This document shows positions 1-10,858 of a stretch of 64,000 bases of DNA, piece after piece. The stretch spans positions 65,954,370-66,018,369 of the forward strand of contig CM043952.1 of assembly GCA_014529385.2 (NCBI GenBank), written 5' to 3'. A program made the translations under genes and the position numbers. Positions within the stretch are counted from its first letter, which is position 1. Every line of letters starts with the position of its first letter. The notes under the pieces were generated by a model. The model had not been told where the DNA came from, did not search any database, and saw only the letters and a program-made list of their open reading frames with translations. Origin of the DNA: Adiantum capillus-veneris (taxonomy: Eukaryota; Streptophyta; Polypodiopsida; Polypodiales; Pteridaceae).

Positions 1-7
1 GTTACAG

Positions 8-19
8 TGGTATCAGAGC
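8..19 (+). other. Primer-binding site of B1
   Basis: TGGTATCAGAGC, two bases after the LTR end, is the standard plant site complementary to the 3' end of initiator-Met tRNA. It primes minus-strand cDNA synthesis. The same 12 bases recur at most intact LTR/internal junctions in this window. Confidence 0.95.
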
Positions 20-70
20 GTGGCCGATTTCTCTTCTACCGGGAAATCCGATCCTTTTTACGTGGCGCTT

Positions 71-1695
71 ATGGATTCAAGCAAAGGACAGTCGACTTCC
101 TTTGCATCCGAAGATGCGGGAAGAGATCACGAAGAAGATTCAAGCGAGGAGTACGGCCCGCCTCGGCCTACTCAGGTGGAGCTTGAAGAGATGGAGCGTT
201 GATGAATGATCGACGATGCAACAAAGATGATGCTAAATTTTGCGAAGGACCCGAAATTTGAAAATTTATGAGCCAAACCTCTTTCGACGAGGTGCATTCA
301 CAGTGGCGGCAAACCACAGAACCACCCCTCAAACCGGCACTCAAGAAACCTCCTACTCCAAGGATGTTTACAGAGCAAGAACTGGAAGAGGTGGTTGATA
401 CACGGATTTCTCAACTTTTTGACACGCAGAACCAAGCCCAAGCACGACAAAAAGCAGAAGAAGGGCACTGACTTCTCGGGTTATTTGGGTCGTCAGTCTA
501 CATTTGCCTCGGCAAGAAAGCAAAAGAAGCATGTGCGATTTGAAGGAGTACCTAGTTCTTCTTCTTCTTCTTCTTTTGACAGTTCTTCTAGCTCCTCGGA
601 CTCGAGCGAACAAGACAGAGAAGGGCAAAAGCGAAGCAAAAAGCAAAGCTTCGAAAAGGGCAAGAAAAAGGCAAAGAAGTCTACATCTCGCCCAATCGTT
701 GACAGTTCTATCGAGGACTCGTCTTCGGATAGTTTGGACTCTGACGACAACAGCTTTTATGCAAAGAAGAAGAATTTTTATAAAGCCAACCAGTATGATT
801 TTCTCGAGGATAAAAGCAAGAAAGTCCGAGAGTTTAAAGAAGATGGACAGTCAATTAAATTTGACACGTTTTCTGGATATCAAGATCCTTCGAAGGCTTT
901 GGCCTTCATACAGAAGTTTGACATAGCTTTCTCTCGAGGGCGTTACTCAGAGCACTCCAAGATTCGGAGGGCTACCTCTTACTTCAAGGGAAATGCTCGA
1001 ACTTCGTGGTCCACGCTTCTATTGAACAAGACAGCGCCAGTTAAATGGTTGAAATTTAAAAGGCTTTTTATTTCTTCTTGGCTGACTCGAGAGTACGAAC
1101 GCGACATACGAACTGCTTGGACGCATATTGCAAGAGATTTTGGAGCTCTTTTCTACCAGCCTCTTCATTTAAGAAGATCTCGTTCAAAGAACAGATTGAG
1201 CGGTTTACCTTTGGACTTCCTACAGACATCCGAGATCACTGCTTAGAGCAAAAGTCAGACTCCATTCAGGAACTAATGAGTCATGCAAAATGGGGTTTTG
1301 CCATTCATTCAGGCAGTTTAACCTACCCCACAGATGAAATCATGACGCAAAGGACCGAACAGACTTCGAACAATAAAAGTAGAAAGAGAAAGAGCAACCC
1401 AGAAAAGAAAGAAAAGGATGCACGACCCAAGCTCACTCTTTGGGAGAGAGCTCTCTACATCAAAGAGGAAAAGTGCTTTGGATGCGGGGAAACCGGGCAT
1501 ATCTCCGCGAAGTGCCCTAAAAAGGCACCGAAAGAACAGAACGACAAAGACAAAGAAAGGCCTGAGAGTTCGAAAGCAGCTAGGGAACGTGGACAAAAAG
1601 GCAAGATGAAAACAGGACTGGTTCCAGATTCCATGGGTACCGACCCAAGCACGATGGCAAGAGTACAGAACTTTGCCAAGCATGGGGCAAAGTGA
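71..1695 (+). pseudogene. B1 gag, frameshifted
   Basis: Gag would form the particle that packages the element RNA. The likely start is ATG 71 (MDSSKGQS). The frame breaks near 202, again near 470 and again near 1150-1240, so the protein is spread over all three frames. A poly-Ser/Asp stretch is encoded at about 555-625. The capsid-like core with 'KFDTFSGYQDPSKALAFIQ' lies at about 858-1060. A zinc knuckle CFGCGETGHISAKC (CX2CX4HX4C, 1474-1515) lies near the C-terminus, followed by a Lys-rich tail ending at 1695. Confidence 0.8.
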
Positions 1696-1709
1696 AAGAC
1701 CAAGAAGCC

Positions 1710-2093
1710 CTGATCTACTTTGATAGAGGAGCCAAGGTCAACTTCATTTCACCTTAATTGGCGGCGCGGCTCGAGATCACACCCGATCGGATGGGACCAC
1801 TAGCAGAGGCAGTTCTAGCGGCACCCAGCAGGGACATAGCCATTACACCTATCATTGGCAAGCTTCGGTTGCCTTGTCAGGGGTATTTGGGACATGAGGA
1901 CTTCTACATAATGTCCTTGGAAGGTTGTGATACCCTCTTGGGAATTCCCTCATACCACAAGAACAACGCCGTGGTCGACTATCGGGCGAGAAAAGCGACT
2001 TTGACTATAGAGAACGGCCGAACTATTGTACTTGATGTAAAACTTAAGGGCGAGTCTGTCACTATTGTATCGGCATCGGCCGTTCAAAATTAA
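1710..2093 (+). pseudogene. B1 retropepsin-like protease remnant
   Basis: The aspartic protease would cleave Gag-Pol. The active-site loop reads YFDRGAKVNFIS (Asp codon at 1722), so the usual D-S/T-G is D-R-G. A TAA stop follows at 1755-1757. Downstream in the same frame are 'IGKLRL' and 'LLGIPSYHKNN', the usual C-terminal flap/ILG region of plant Ty3 proteases. The B2 homologue is at 15703-16090. Confidence 0.75.
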
Positions 2094-2213
2094 TGAAATC
2101 CAGTCTGTTTGTTTACTCGATCTTTTTGAAAGCGTTCAATGATGAGAATAGGACAAATATGTCTGAACTTGATAAAGAACGCCAAGATTTTCTCCACACT
2201 CATGCCGGTTGCT

Positions 2214-2333
2214 TTTCAGAGAGCTTGCCAGGCGAGTTACCACCCACTCGTCCTGAGAATCATACTATTGATCTGAAACCTGAAATCACACGACCGAATC
2301 AACCACCTTATTTTGTGAGCCATCAGAGCAGAC
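2214..2333 (+). pseudogene. B1 reverse transcriptase N-terminal fragment
   Basis: It encodes ELPPTRPENHTIDLKPE and PPYFVSHQSR, matching the linker and first RT segment in B2 ('[15 protein letters not shown]', 16238 onward). Homology stops at 2333, where unrelated DNA starts with TGTCACC. No palm or YXDD motif survives in this copy. Confidence 0.75.
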
Positions 2334-3718
2334 TGTCACCAGCGTGTGACTACTATCTATCCTTTTTGTTGATTTCTTTCTTATTATCTATTTACTTTCA
2401 CTTTTTGGAAACACCCCTCGGGAAATCTAACTGCCCTGCATTGCATAGCTAGTGTGGAACTGTCCAGAGGGAGTCCAGGCCTGAGGGCAAGAGAGCACTA
2501 AGGTTGGACAAGGACTATGGTTAGCCAAGTGGGGTCATTGACTAGCCAAAGTGGAATCCTTTGCTACAGAGGCTACATTTCAGTTCTGGATGTGGCCGCA
2601 GTGTACAAAGAGGGTCGGATGACCTAGAAAGATACAATGGCAGCATCTCCTAAAATTTAGGGAACTGCTATTTTGAGACCTGAAAATGTGTTGACGTCAT
2701 TACCTCCGGAATGACAAGGGGAACATTTTCTTACTCTACCGTGAAGTCAACTGGGCAACCGGTTGGGATATTTTTAGACGGCAACCCCGAAACGGGAAAA
2801 TGCTTATAAATGTGCCAAGTGGCACCTTCTGGTGCACTTGCCTCATGCAACAAGAATGGCGTTGAATTTAGGAGGGGGAGAGCCTCATTTTCAGATTTTG
2901 TCACAGGTTAAGAGCTATGGAGTGCTTGCTTTTCCTCTTATGCACAGTGCGGTGCCAGGAGTGATGCCCTGCACGCTACGCACTGCCCTCTCTCTCCCCT
3001 TTGGCAGTATGTTATGCCCCTCTAGTGGGCTCTTCATTTGACCAATGTACAGTTGTGTGGGTTCATGCGCGATTGCCGAGGCAAGAGCCTCTTGCACAGG
3101 TACTGGATTAGCTAGTGGCTAATCCCCCCGCAGGTACAGGTGAATTCCGAGAGGTTTCACGCCAAAAATCTCGTCCGATTCAAAGGGCAAGTAGCCCTAC
3201 AGGTGCGGGAGCTCGAGGACTTGCTACGGATGCGACCGGCACGCGAAACGGAGCCCGAAACAGTGAATTACAGCCTGCTGTGTATTTTTGCAGGTTTAGG
3301 GTTTTGGCCCTAAACGGACCCTAATACCCCCAGGAGGTTCGAGGACGCAAGGGGACCGCTGTACAGGTGATCTGGCGCATTTTCAGGGCTGAAAACAGAG
3401 ATTTCAGCGTGCTGCAGATTCTCGCCAGGTTTTGCAAAGTGCCCGTATGCGTCGGGAAAGTCATTTAATGCGTGGGAATACTGACTGTGAAGGGTTCTAG
3501 TACAGTCATGCTGCCGAAATCGGGCTGGAACAGTGGAAATTCAGCCGAGTTTGTGCGGGGCAGCTTGTAGGAACCACAGCGTTTATTCCCTCTTTTGAAC
3601 AATAAAGAAATACCGAAAGGGGCGCCTAAGTTAGGGGCCAATCTGGTGTCCGTCTACTCATACAGGTGCAATCTAGCAGCCTGTATCCCTCTCCCCTTTG
3701 TTGTGTCTTGAAAGTACA
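2334..3718 (+). mobile_element. LTR-like insertion in B1 (possible solo LTR)
   Basis: This stretch has no pol homology. It starts TGTCACCAGC directly after the RT fragment, has a TATA-like TTATAAAT near 2804, and has AATAAAGAAATACCGAAAGG near 3600. That last motif also occurs in the family B LTRs (about 19975, 31880 and 33998). A candidate end is ...AAAGTACA near 3718. I found no matching target-site duplication. About 100 bp (3719-3820) between it and the RNase H remnant is unexplained. Both ends are approximate. Confidence 0.4.
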
Positions 3719-3819
3719 GGTAAAATAGACGACTAATAATGGGTGAAAGCTAAATCAAGGTTTGAAGTAAAGTCTACCGCCCTTTTTGGATTGAACAGGC
3801 CGGTTTCACAGACCTTCAG

Positions 3820-4042
3820 AGTTTTTACAGTCTTCATAGACCATCAGAGCTTACGCTACTTCTTGTCACAGAAGCAGCTATCGAAAAAGCAGATGCGGTG
3901 GACGAACATCCTCTCACAGTTTAACTTCAAGATTGTCCATGTCCATGGGACAGAAGAATTTGGTGGCAGATGCTTTGTCTCGGAAGCCGTTGGTTCTGGC
4001 TCCGTGATACATCATAGGAGCGTCGAGGATATGGTCGATTAG
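3820..4042 (+). pseudogene. B1 RNase H C-terminal remnant
   Basis: It encodes VFIDHQSLRYFLSQKQLS, then KQMRWTNILSQFNFKI and VHVHG. This is the typical end of the Ty3 RNase H with the DHxSL motif. The N-terminal catalytic residues were lost with the 2334-3820 replacement. The frame shifts near 3960 and ends at a stop at 4040-4042. B2 has the same region at about 17360-17500. Confidence 0.8.
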
Positions 4043-4129
4043 TACGCCACGGATACACATTTTGCAGACATTTTCACACGGATACATGATGGGGAGACAG
4101 TAGCGGGATATTCCATTCGAGATGGCTAC

Positions 4130-4933
4130 TTGATGAGGAAAACCATGTTGTGTGTTACACAGCCGTTGAGGGAAAAGGTTATGACCGAATGCCACTGTCC
4201 ACCTTTTACGGGTCACCGCGGCATTGCTACCACCTTGAAAGGGGTAGAGAGATACTTCTTTTGGCCGAGACTAAAGAAGGACGTGGACGATTTTTTGCGC
4301 AGTTGCTTGGTACGCCAAAAGGTCAAGTTTGATAGGCATAAAGCACAGGGATTGTTACAGCCTTTATCCATACCCACCCACCCCTGGGAAAGTATTGCAA
4401 TGGATTTCATTTTTGATCTCCCGACAACACAGAGTGGTCATGATGGTATCTGGAATGTTATTGACAGATTTAGCAAGCAAGCTCATTTCATTCCACTGAA
4501 GAAAACAGACAACCCGGATCGCTTAGCGAGACTGTTTGTGGCCGAGATCTTCAGATTACATGGCATGCCCGACACGATTGTCACCGACAAGGACCCCAGA
4601 TTCACGAGTTGGTTGTGGAAGGCTATTTGGGAGAACATTGGCACGCGGTTGCAGTTCTCGTCATCTTTCCACCCGCAGACTGATGGGCAATCAAAGATTG
4701 CTAATTCAGTGGTACTAGATTTATTGAAGTCTTACATCTCAGATCAGAAGACTCCATGGGAAAAGTATTTACCTTTGGTGGACTTTGCCTACAATAACAC
4801 GATACACTCTTCGACGGGGAAGGCGCCATTTGAAATTATTGAAGGTTCCACCCTTCCTAAGCACGAAAGATAAGATTTTTGAAGCCGTCGAGTACACGCG
4901 GGACTTGGACACACTTTTGCCAAGGTCCGCGAG
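4130..4933 (+). pseudogene. B1 integrase, catalytic Glu replaced by Lys
   Basis: Integrase inserts the cDNA. The open frame 4130-4870 holds the zinc-binding segment (H..H..C..R: the last Cys of HHCC is Arg in 'CLVRQKVKF') and the core. The core has Asp in AMDFIFDLP and Asp in IVTDKDPR, but the third residue is Lys in HPQTDGQSKIAN, where C1 and B2 have Glu. A frameshift near 4860 is followed by 60 bp of homologous DNA up to 4933, where the A1 LTR starts. Confidence 0.85.
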
Positions 4934-6104
4934 TATCACGTGGCACATCCAACCCTATAAGTCCATGGACAAGCTACAGCATAACAAGGGTTCCGTCAAT
5001 CGAGTCAGTCTAGATTAGAAGTGATCTAGCACTTTTGTGAGTCTATTCGTAGACCATGCATGCCCAATCACTTAGTGTAGATGCATATCCTCTGGTTGCA
5101 CACAGCATGATCATAAGCATTCCCATTAGAATCCTTCAGGGGAATTTTCCAATGCATTTAGCCTATTTGACCTATTTTTGACATTTGTCACTTATTATTT
5201 TTAAGTGACTTTTGTTTGAAAGTAGGTAGGGCAAATTGAGTAAGTTTGTATATAAGCAAACCTAGTCTAACACTATTTGGCAGAAGAGCCAACAGGAGCC
5301 AAGCTCAACGGGCAACTTCTCAAGCAAGAACCTTGGTGGTTTCCCCTCCAAGCCAAGATCCCATCCTTGGCGATTCCATCAGATAGTCCCAGTCACTAGC
5401 ATTTTTCATCAAGCTTGCTCTCTCCCTCTCTGCCTTGCGTTTTCAGCACTAGCCTCACCGCCGGCAACCTGCAAACCTCAGCGTTTTCAGCCCTCGCCAT
5501 CACCAGCAGATTCCCAAGCCTAGCGTTTTTGCTACAAGCAGGAGAAGCATCAGTTTTCAGCATTTGGACTCCCTTCCGCCGTAGGTGAATTTCAGCCCCT
5601 TTTTCATAGCCATTTCAGCCCCGACACAGCAGCAGATTTTCAGCCATAAAAGACAGAAATTCAGCGTTTTTCCCTAGCGTTTTCAAGCGGAGCAGAAATC
5701 AACCATCAGCGTTTTTGGACAGCAGATAAAAGATTGCAGATTTCAGCCCTTAGGTCGGTCTCGCCATCCCCGTCGTCATCACCGACATAGTCTCGAATTG
5801 CATCATTCACATGCGTACACTTTGTACCAGTTTGTGCAATCAATCGTAGACCATTCTCACCAATGAGAGTGGGCCCTCGGAGGAGGGTTTTACAATGTCT
5901 CTGGTGTCTTATTTCTCTTCTCTCTCTATCTCTCTGTCTCATACACTTGCACGCACAGTGTCCACTCACTTTGTTCGTGATCATAGCACTCTCTCATTAA
6001 GAATGGAAGGCTCTCCCTTCCATAAGAACAAAAAGGAACCTTGAGCACATTATGGAGCACTCATCTTGTGCAAAGTTCAAACATTCATTCCGTTGCACCT
6101 GACA
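4934..6104 (+). repeat. Family A LTR (A1, 5' LTR)
   Basis: The LTR starts TATCACGTGG (usual family start TGTCACGTG) and ends TGCACCTGACA directly before a primer-binding site. A TATA box lies near 5248 (GTATATAAGC). Many AGCGTTTT/TTTCAGCC motifs follow at 5440-5760. Near the 3' end are hairpins CCATTCTC..GAGAGTGG (about 5850) and ATGGAAGG..CCTTCCAT (6003-6023). It is inserted in the B1 integrase. The partner 3' LTR is not in the window. Confidence 0.85.
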
Positions 6105-6105
6105 T

Positions 6106-6117
6106 TGGTATCAGAGC
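6106..6117 (+). other. Primer-binding site of A1
   Basis: TGGTATCAGAGC lies one base after the LTR end. The leader that follows (6118-6552) carries the conserved family A text 'cactcaaggaaagaacc' and the AAGAACC-rich segment seen in every family A copy. Confidence 0.95.
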
Positions 6118-6552
6118 CTTGGCAGTGTTCTGTATCACTCAAGGAAAGAACCACAAGAATCAAAAGAATTTTTTTTTGCTTGTTGCGGTCACACGAACCC
6201 AAGTTCGCTTGGGCGTGTCGATGCCTAATCGTGTTTTTGAAGAGTGACAGGAATCCCAGGAAAGAATGGCTTGTCCAGCCTCCCCTTGTGCCTCTTTTCA
6301 CTCATTGAGAGCGGACCGTGCACTTAGCGGCCGGCCAATCGACGTGACCTGGGAAAAAGCGACCTTGGTGTGAGCGCAAGGCCGCCAAGGGGTGCGCCCG
6401 CGGAAAAGAGAAGAACTCGGGTGAAGAGAAGATCCTTCTCAAACACGGTTTGCAAGCGAAAGAAAACCTCAAGAACCTCCAAGACCCTCAAGAACCCAAG
6501 ACCCACAAGAACCCACGTTCCTCGTGAACTTAAGAACCAAAGATCATAGTGC

Positions 6553-6857
6553 ATGGTCCTCACCCGAAGCGGAATGGATACTTCGCATACAGGTGATGAG
6601 CATGGGAGTGGCGAAGAAGAGCTTTCCCCACCAGGAGGCTTCCCGGACCCTCCCCCTTCCCCATCTACGCCACGAGTTGTACCAAATTCTATGGAGGAGA
6701 TGGTCAAGTCGATGATGGAGATGATGGCACAACAACAAGAAACAAGTCGAGTTGCATTGGCACAACTAGCAAGAAAAGCAAAACGACAGGAAGCCAAGGA
6801 CCACGAGCGCGAAGAAAGAAACGAAAGATTTGCCATATAACAAGAAGCGACTCGCAT
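6553..6857 (+). pseudogene. A1 gag N-terminal fragment
   Basis: It encodes MVLTRSGMDTSHTGDEHG, a Pro-rich segment and the start of a Gln/Arg/Lys/Glu-rich coiled coil, closely matching the A3 gag N-terminus (41644-40871 on the minus strand). A stop occurs at 6838-6840. Homology runs to about 6857, where the sequence switches abruptly to an inverted copy of the family A 3' tail. Capsid, nucleocapsid and pol are missing. Confidence 0.8.
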
Positions 6858-7683
6858 TGTCGAGGGAGATCGCCAATAGCATCCGGAATCTTGGAAGGGA
6901 CTCTTTGCCGACCCACTCTGATATGTGGGTCGTGCGGTACTTGAACTTCATAAAGGTCTGCAAAGCCTACTTCTTTGGGCCGCGCCGAAAGCGACAAAGT
7001 CTTCTGTGGCTCCTTCGATGCTTCAACTTCGTCGAGTGTCATGCTTCTTTCTTCTTCAAGAATCTCCATGGATGAAAATTCCTGAAACCATTTCCAACAC
7101 AAAACCATGAACATACCTATTCCATGTAAAGTGATTGGAAAAAATCTTGTCTTCCTCAAAGACTGTGCATGCAATGTAGATGAACCAATAGACGGAGTGC
7201 TAAACCGTTCACCACACACATGCAAACAATGAGATTGAATCTTTCTCTTTTGATCTATAGCAATCAACTTTGGCAATTACAACGGAATGCCCATGCTTGG
7301 TGCTCATACTTTCATGTGCTCTTTCTACAACTGTGTCGTGCCAAGGAAGAGACATGGAATGTGACTTCCTTAAATGCATACTTTTCAGCTTTTCATGAAA
7401 AATCCGCATACATCCATGCTCATTCATGAGTGAGACGTGCTAAACATACAATATGTCATGCCTAGTAAAAGGGATCACATAAAGATGCTGACGAAAATAC
7501 AGGAAACATCACGAATGAAACACTCGAACAATGCATACGTATCAATCATGCGAACAAATAATACTTCCTGTGAGGGTTCTGTGAACCTAGGCTCGAGAGC
7601 CAAGATTGGTTCTTCCTGAATGATCGAATCGTCCTGTGGGAGTTCTTTGGACCTTGACTCGAAAGCCAAGATCGGCTCTTTAG
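6858..7683 (-). mobile_element. Inverted family A 3' internal tail
   Basis: About 820 bp on the minus strand is homologous to the A3 region 38770-39590 and to A4 at about 45500-45730. One minus-strand frame reads KFKYRTTHISEWVGKESLPR, matching KFKYRMTHASEWADEESFPR in A3, which suggests this was once coding. A chromodomain-like role is possible (see A3). The tail is fused to the A1 gag in opposite orientation, so it marks a rearrangement rather than a normal element. Confidence 0.7.
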
Positions 7684-7856
7684 TCCATTTCATTCTCCCA
7701 AAGTATAGTTACAAATTCTACTTGGTGTTTGAGAGACGTCGCCATCACAAACATGATTCTAAGCATACATACTAGTTAAATTTGTGCACAATTAAAAAGA
7801 GGACTAGTCTTATAAGACAAAAACATGAGTCATTTAAAAGAAATTTGTACATTTGC

Positions 7857-9380
7857 TTACTCTAATGTAGCATTGTAAGCATTGACAAGGTTCATACTAT
7901 CCTTAAGCTGTATTCCTTGCATCCATCTAGCATCTTCAAAAGGATAATTTTTGAACTCAATAAGATACGGTCGGATAATCTTACCATGTCGTAGTACCTT
8001 GTCTTCATGCCGAAGGATAGCTTCGGGTTGTAGCACCTCTTCTTGGTCTTCAACTTCGGGAGGGTCTTCAATAATTGGTTCAGTTGGTGGCTCTCCTTTG
8101 TAAGGCTTAAGTAGGCTTACATGAAAGGCATTGTGTATGAGCCAATGGTTGGGCAACTTGAGTTGATAAGCTGTCTCATTGATGGGCTTCAAGATTTGGA
8201 AAGGACCATAGTATCTTTTTGCTAGTTTAGCATAATACTTTTGATGGCCCGTAGGATTTTTGCCCGTCGTTTGCCTTAATCGAGCCTTAGGAAACTTGAG
8301 TAAGACCCAATCATTTTCTTTGAACATTAAGGCTCTTCGGTGCTTATCAGTAGCAGCTTTTTGCCTTTCTTTAGAGATGGATATAGCCTTCTTAATCTTT
8401 TGAAAATATTCTTGTAGGTCACGGCTATACTCATCGGCGGCAAAGATCTTCCCATGTACTTTGAGTAGCAAGGGACTTTTAGGTCTTCCCTCAATGATCT
8501 CAAAAGGTGCTTTTCCCGTAGAAGTATGTACACTATTATTGTATGCATACTCTACAAGAGGTAAGTACTTTTCCCATTGTGAGCGTTGATCTACTTCGGT
8601 AACATAAGTCTTGAGTAGATCGAGTATCGTAAGATTGGCTATCTCACTTTGGCCATCCGTTTGTGGGTGATAGGCCGAAGAGAAATTCAATCTTGTTCCT
8701 AGATTTTCAAAGAGACCTTTCCAAAAATTACTGGTCATTCTAGGATCTCTATCTGACACGATCGATGTGGGTAATCCATGGTGCTTGAAAATCTGAGATA
8801 TGAAGAGAGTTGCCATTTATTGTGCCTTAATAGTTTTTTTGACAGGAATAAAATGTGCTTGCTTGCTAAACCTATCGACTATGGTCCATATTCCTGTATT
8901 CCTATGGATAGACTTGGGTAATCCAAAGATGAAATCCATGGATATACTCTCCCATGGTGAATTTGGGATAGGCAATGGCTTGAGTAATCCATGTTGCTTC
9001 CCTCTATCATACTTGGTCTTTTGGCATACTACACATTTTGAAACATACTCTTGTATGTCCACTTTCATGGTAGGCCAATAGAAGTACGTCTCTACTCCTC
9101 GGAGAGTAGGTTGAATACCTCTATGCCCCGCATATGAAGGAGCATGGGATTCATACATAACTTTCTCATGAAGGGAATGGGTAACACATAGCCTATTGCC
9201 GTGGAGAAGATAACCATCCTACAAGGTGAATGGTTCCTCTTTCTTTCCCAAAGCAAGGGCTGACATTATGTCTCTACAGTCAGGGTCAGTAGCATACTCA
9301 TCTATCATAGAGGATAGATCATTGTGAGTAGCTATAGACACCGCATTAACTTTTGGTCGTCGTGAAAGTGTATCGGCCAC
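7857..9380 (-). pseudogene. C1 integrase with C-terminal chromodomain
   Basis: The reading frame is the same as the RNase H segment upstream and is interrupted only by stops at 9221-9219 (TAG) and 8819-8817 (TAA). The zinc-binding motif is complete (ESHAPSYAGHRG...SKCVVCQK). The catalytic triad is intact: SMDFIFGLP, IVSDRDPRM and HPQTDGQSEIAN. The C-terminal part carries the LPNHWLIHNAFHVSLLKPYK segment, then a chromodomain-like block (about 8035-7920) with AILRHEDKVLRHGK and YLIEFKNYPFEDARWM. Chromodomains are known to direct integration toward modified histones. The protein ends at 7857. Confidence 0.9.
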
Positions 9381-10673
9381 TTAATTGTGCTTACCAGCTA
9401 TGTGAGCAATATGAAAATTAAATTGTGAAAGAAAATTTGCCCACCTCATTTGTTTGTCGGAAAGCTTGGTTTGCGTCATGAAATACTTAAGACTTTGGTG
9501 GTCGGTTCGTAGGATAAATGGAGTCCCCAATAGATAGTGCTTCCATGTGTCTAGGGCATGTAGAACAGCTAAAAGCTCTTTCTCATAAATGCCCAAGACT
9601 CGTTCATCAGTATTAAGCCTTCGGCTCTCATATGCTATGGCATGCCCTTCTTGAAGCAAAACTGCTCCAAGGCAATTACCACAAGCATCACATTGGACCT
9701 CAAATGGCTTTGAGAGATCCAGAAGCACGAGGACTGGTTGGGAAGTAAGCTTCTCTTTGAGCTTATCAAAAGCATTTTGCTCCTTGGCCGTCCATACATA
9801 CTTAACGTTCTTCTTAGTTAAGTCATGTAGTGGTCCTGCTACTTCAAAAATTTTTGCTATGAAGCGTCTATAGTATACGCACATACCAATAAAGCTTCTT
9901 AGCTCATGTAGATTTCTTGGGTTATGCCATGCTTTTATTACCTCTAACTTTGATGGATCCATACGGATACCATCGTGAGATAATATGACCTAAGTATTGA
10001 ATCTCTTGAAGGAAGAATTCGCTTTTCTTTTGGTTGAGAAAAAGCTTGTTCTCCCTCAATGCTTGAAAAATCACTTGGAGATGTTGCTTATGTTCCTCCA
10101 AAGACTTAGAGTAGATGATGATATCATCAAAGAACACTCCAGTGAGTTTGCGATAAGGTCTAAAAAAAATTCTCCATCAGACGATTGAACGTAGCTAGAC
10201 ATTAGTCAAGCCAAAAGGCATGACTACATATTCATAAAGACCAAATGTTGTGCAAAACGCGGTCTTTAGGATATCTTCATCCACTATCCTTATTTGATGA
10301 TAGCCACTTTTAAGGTCAATCCTATTGAAGTAAGTAGAGCCTTGTAGCTTATCAAACAAATCTTCTACCCAAGGCACGGGAAATCTGTTTTGATAGTGAT
10401 ACGGTTTAGTGCTCGATAGTCAACACACATACGGTATGTACCATCTTTCTTTTGCACTAAAAGGACTGGAGAACAAAAGGGAGAGGAACTAGGCCTCACC
10501 ATCCCTTTGTCTACCAATTCCTGTACTTGCCTCATGATCTCCTCTTGTTGAGCTTGTGAGACTCGATAAGGAGGTTTGTTAGGTGGTGAGCTTCCTGGAA
10601 GGAGCTCAATGCGATGGTCATCATCCCCTCGTGTTGGAGGTAAATCCATAGGGATATCATCGAATGAACACAT
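9381..10673 (-). pseudogene. C1 reverse transcriptase and RNase H
   Basis: The RT starts near 10673 ([20 protein letters not shown]) with [20 protein letters not shown]. Frameshifts follow near 10370, near 10195 and near 9960. The last is a 2-base loss between IIS and MDPSKLEV. The catalytic motif is FFDDIIIYSK (about 10134-10105). RNase H follows in the frame from 9962, with FEVQCDACGNCLGAVLLQ, YEKELLAVLHAL and LRTDHQSLKYF. It ends at an in-frame TAA at 9383-9381. Confidence 0.9.
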
Positions 10674-10858
10674 CTTGGAATCCTTTTAGAAAATTAGACA
10701 AGTCTAACTCTTCTTGATTCCTACCATTTACATTTGATGAACATTAGTATCCTTTAGAGACTCTTTGACAAAAATCATATCCGCAACTGAGCTCTTCATT
10801 GACTTATCAAAAGCAAGAGGATTTACAAGTGGAATAGTACGACCACCCTCACTAGCAT

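Larger units (their letters stand above)
1..4933 (+). mobile_element. Ty3 chromovirus, family B copy 1 (B1), degenerate
   Basis: Bases 1-6 (GTTACA) are the last bases of a 5' LTR, matching the end of the B2 LTR at 20131-20136. A primer-binding site, gag, protease, the reverse transcriptase start, RNase H and integrase follow in normal Ty3 order. About 1 kb of RT/RNase H is replaced by unrelated LTR-like sequence (about 2334-3820). The element stops inside the integrase C-terminus at 4933, where the LTR of A1 begins. B2 (14626-20136) is the closest relative in the window. Several frameshifts and lost catalytic residues make it non-functional. Confidence 0.85.

Noticed and set aside
8-19. TGGTATCAGAGC repeats as tRNA genes
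   Set aside because: They are 12-base primer-binding sites complementary to tRNA ends, always next to an LTR end, and no cloverleaf surrounds them.
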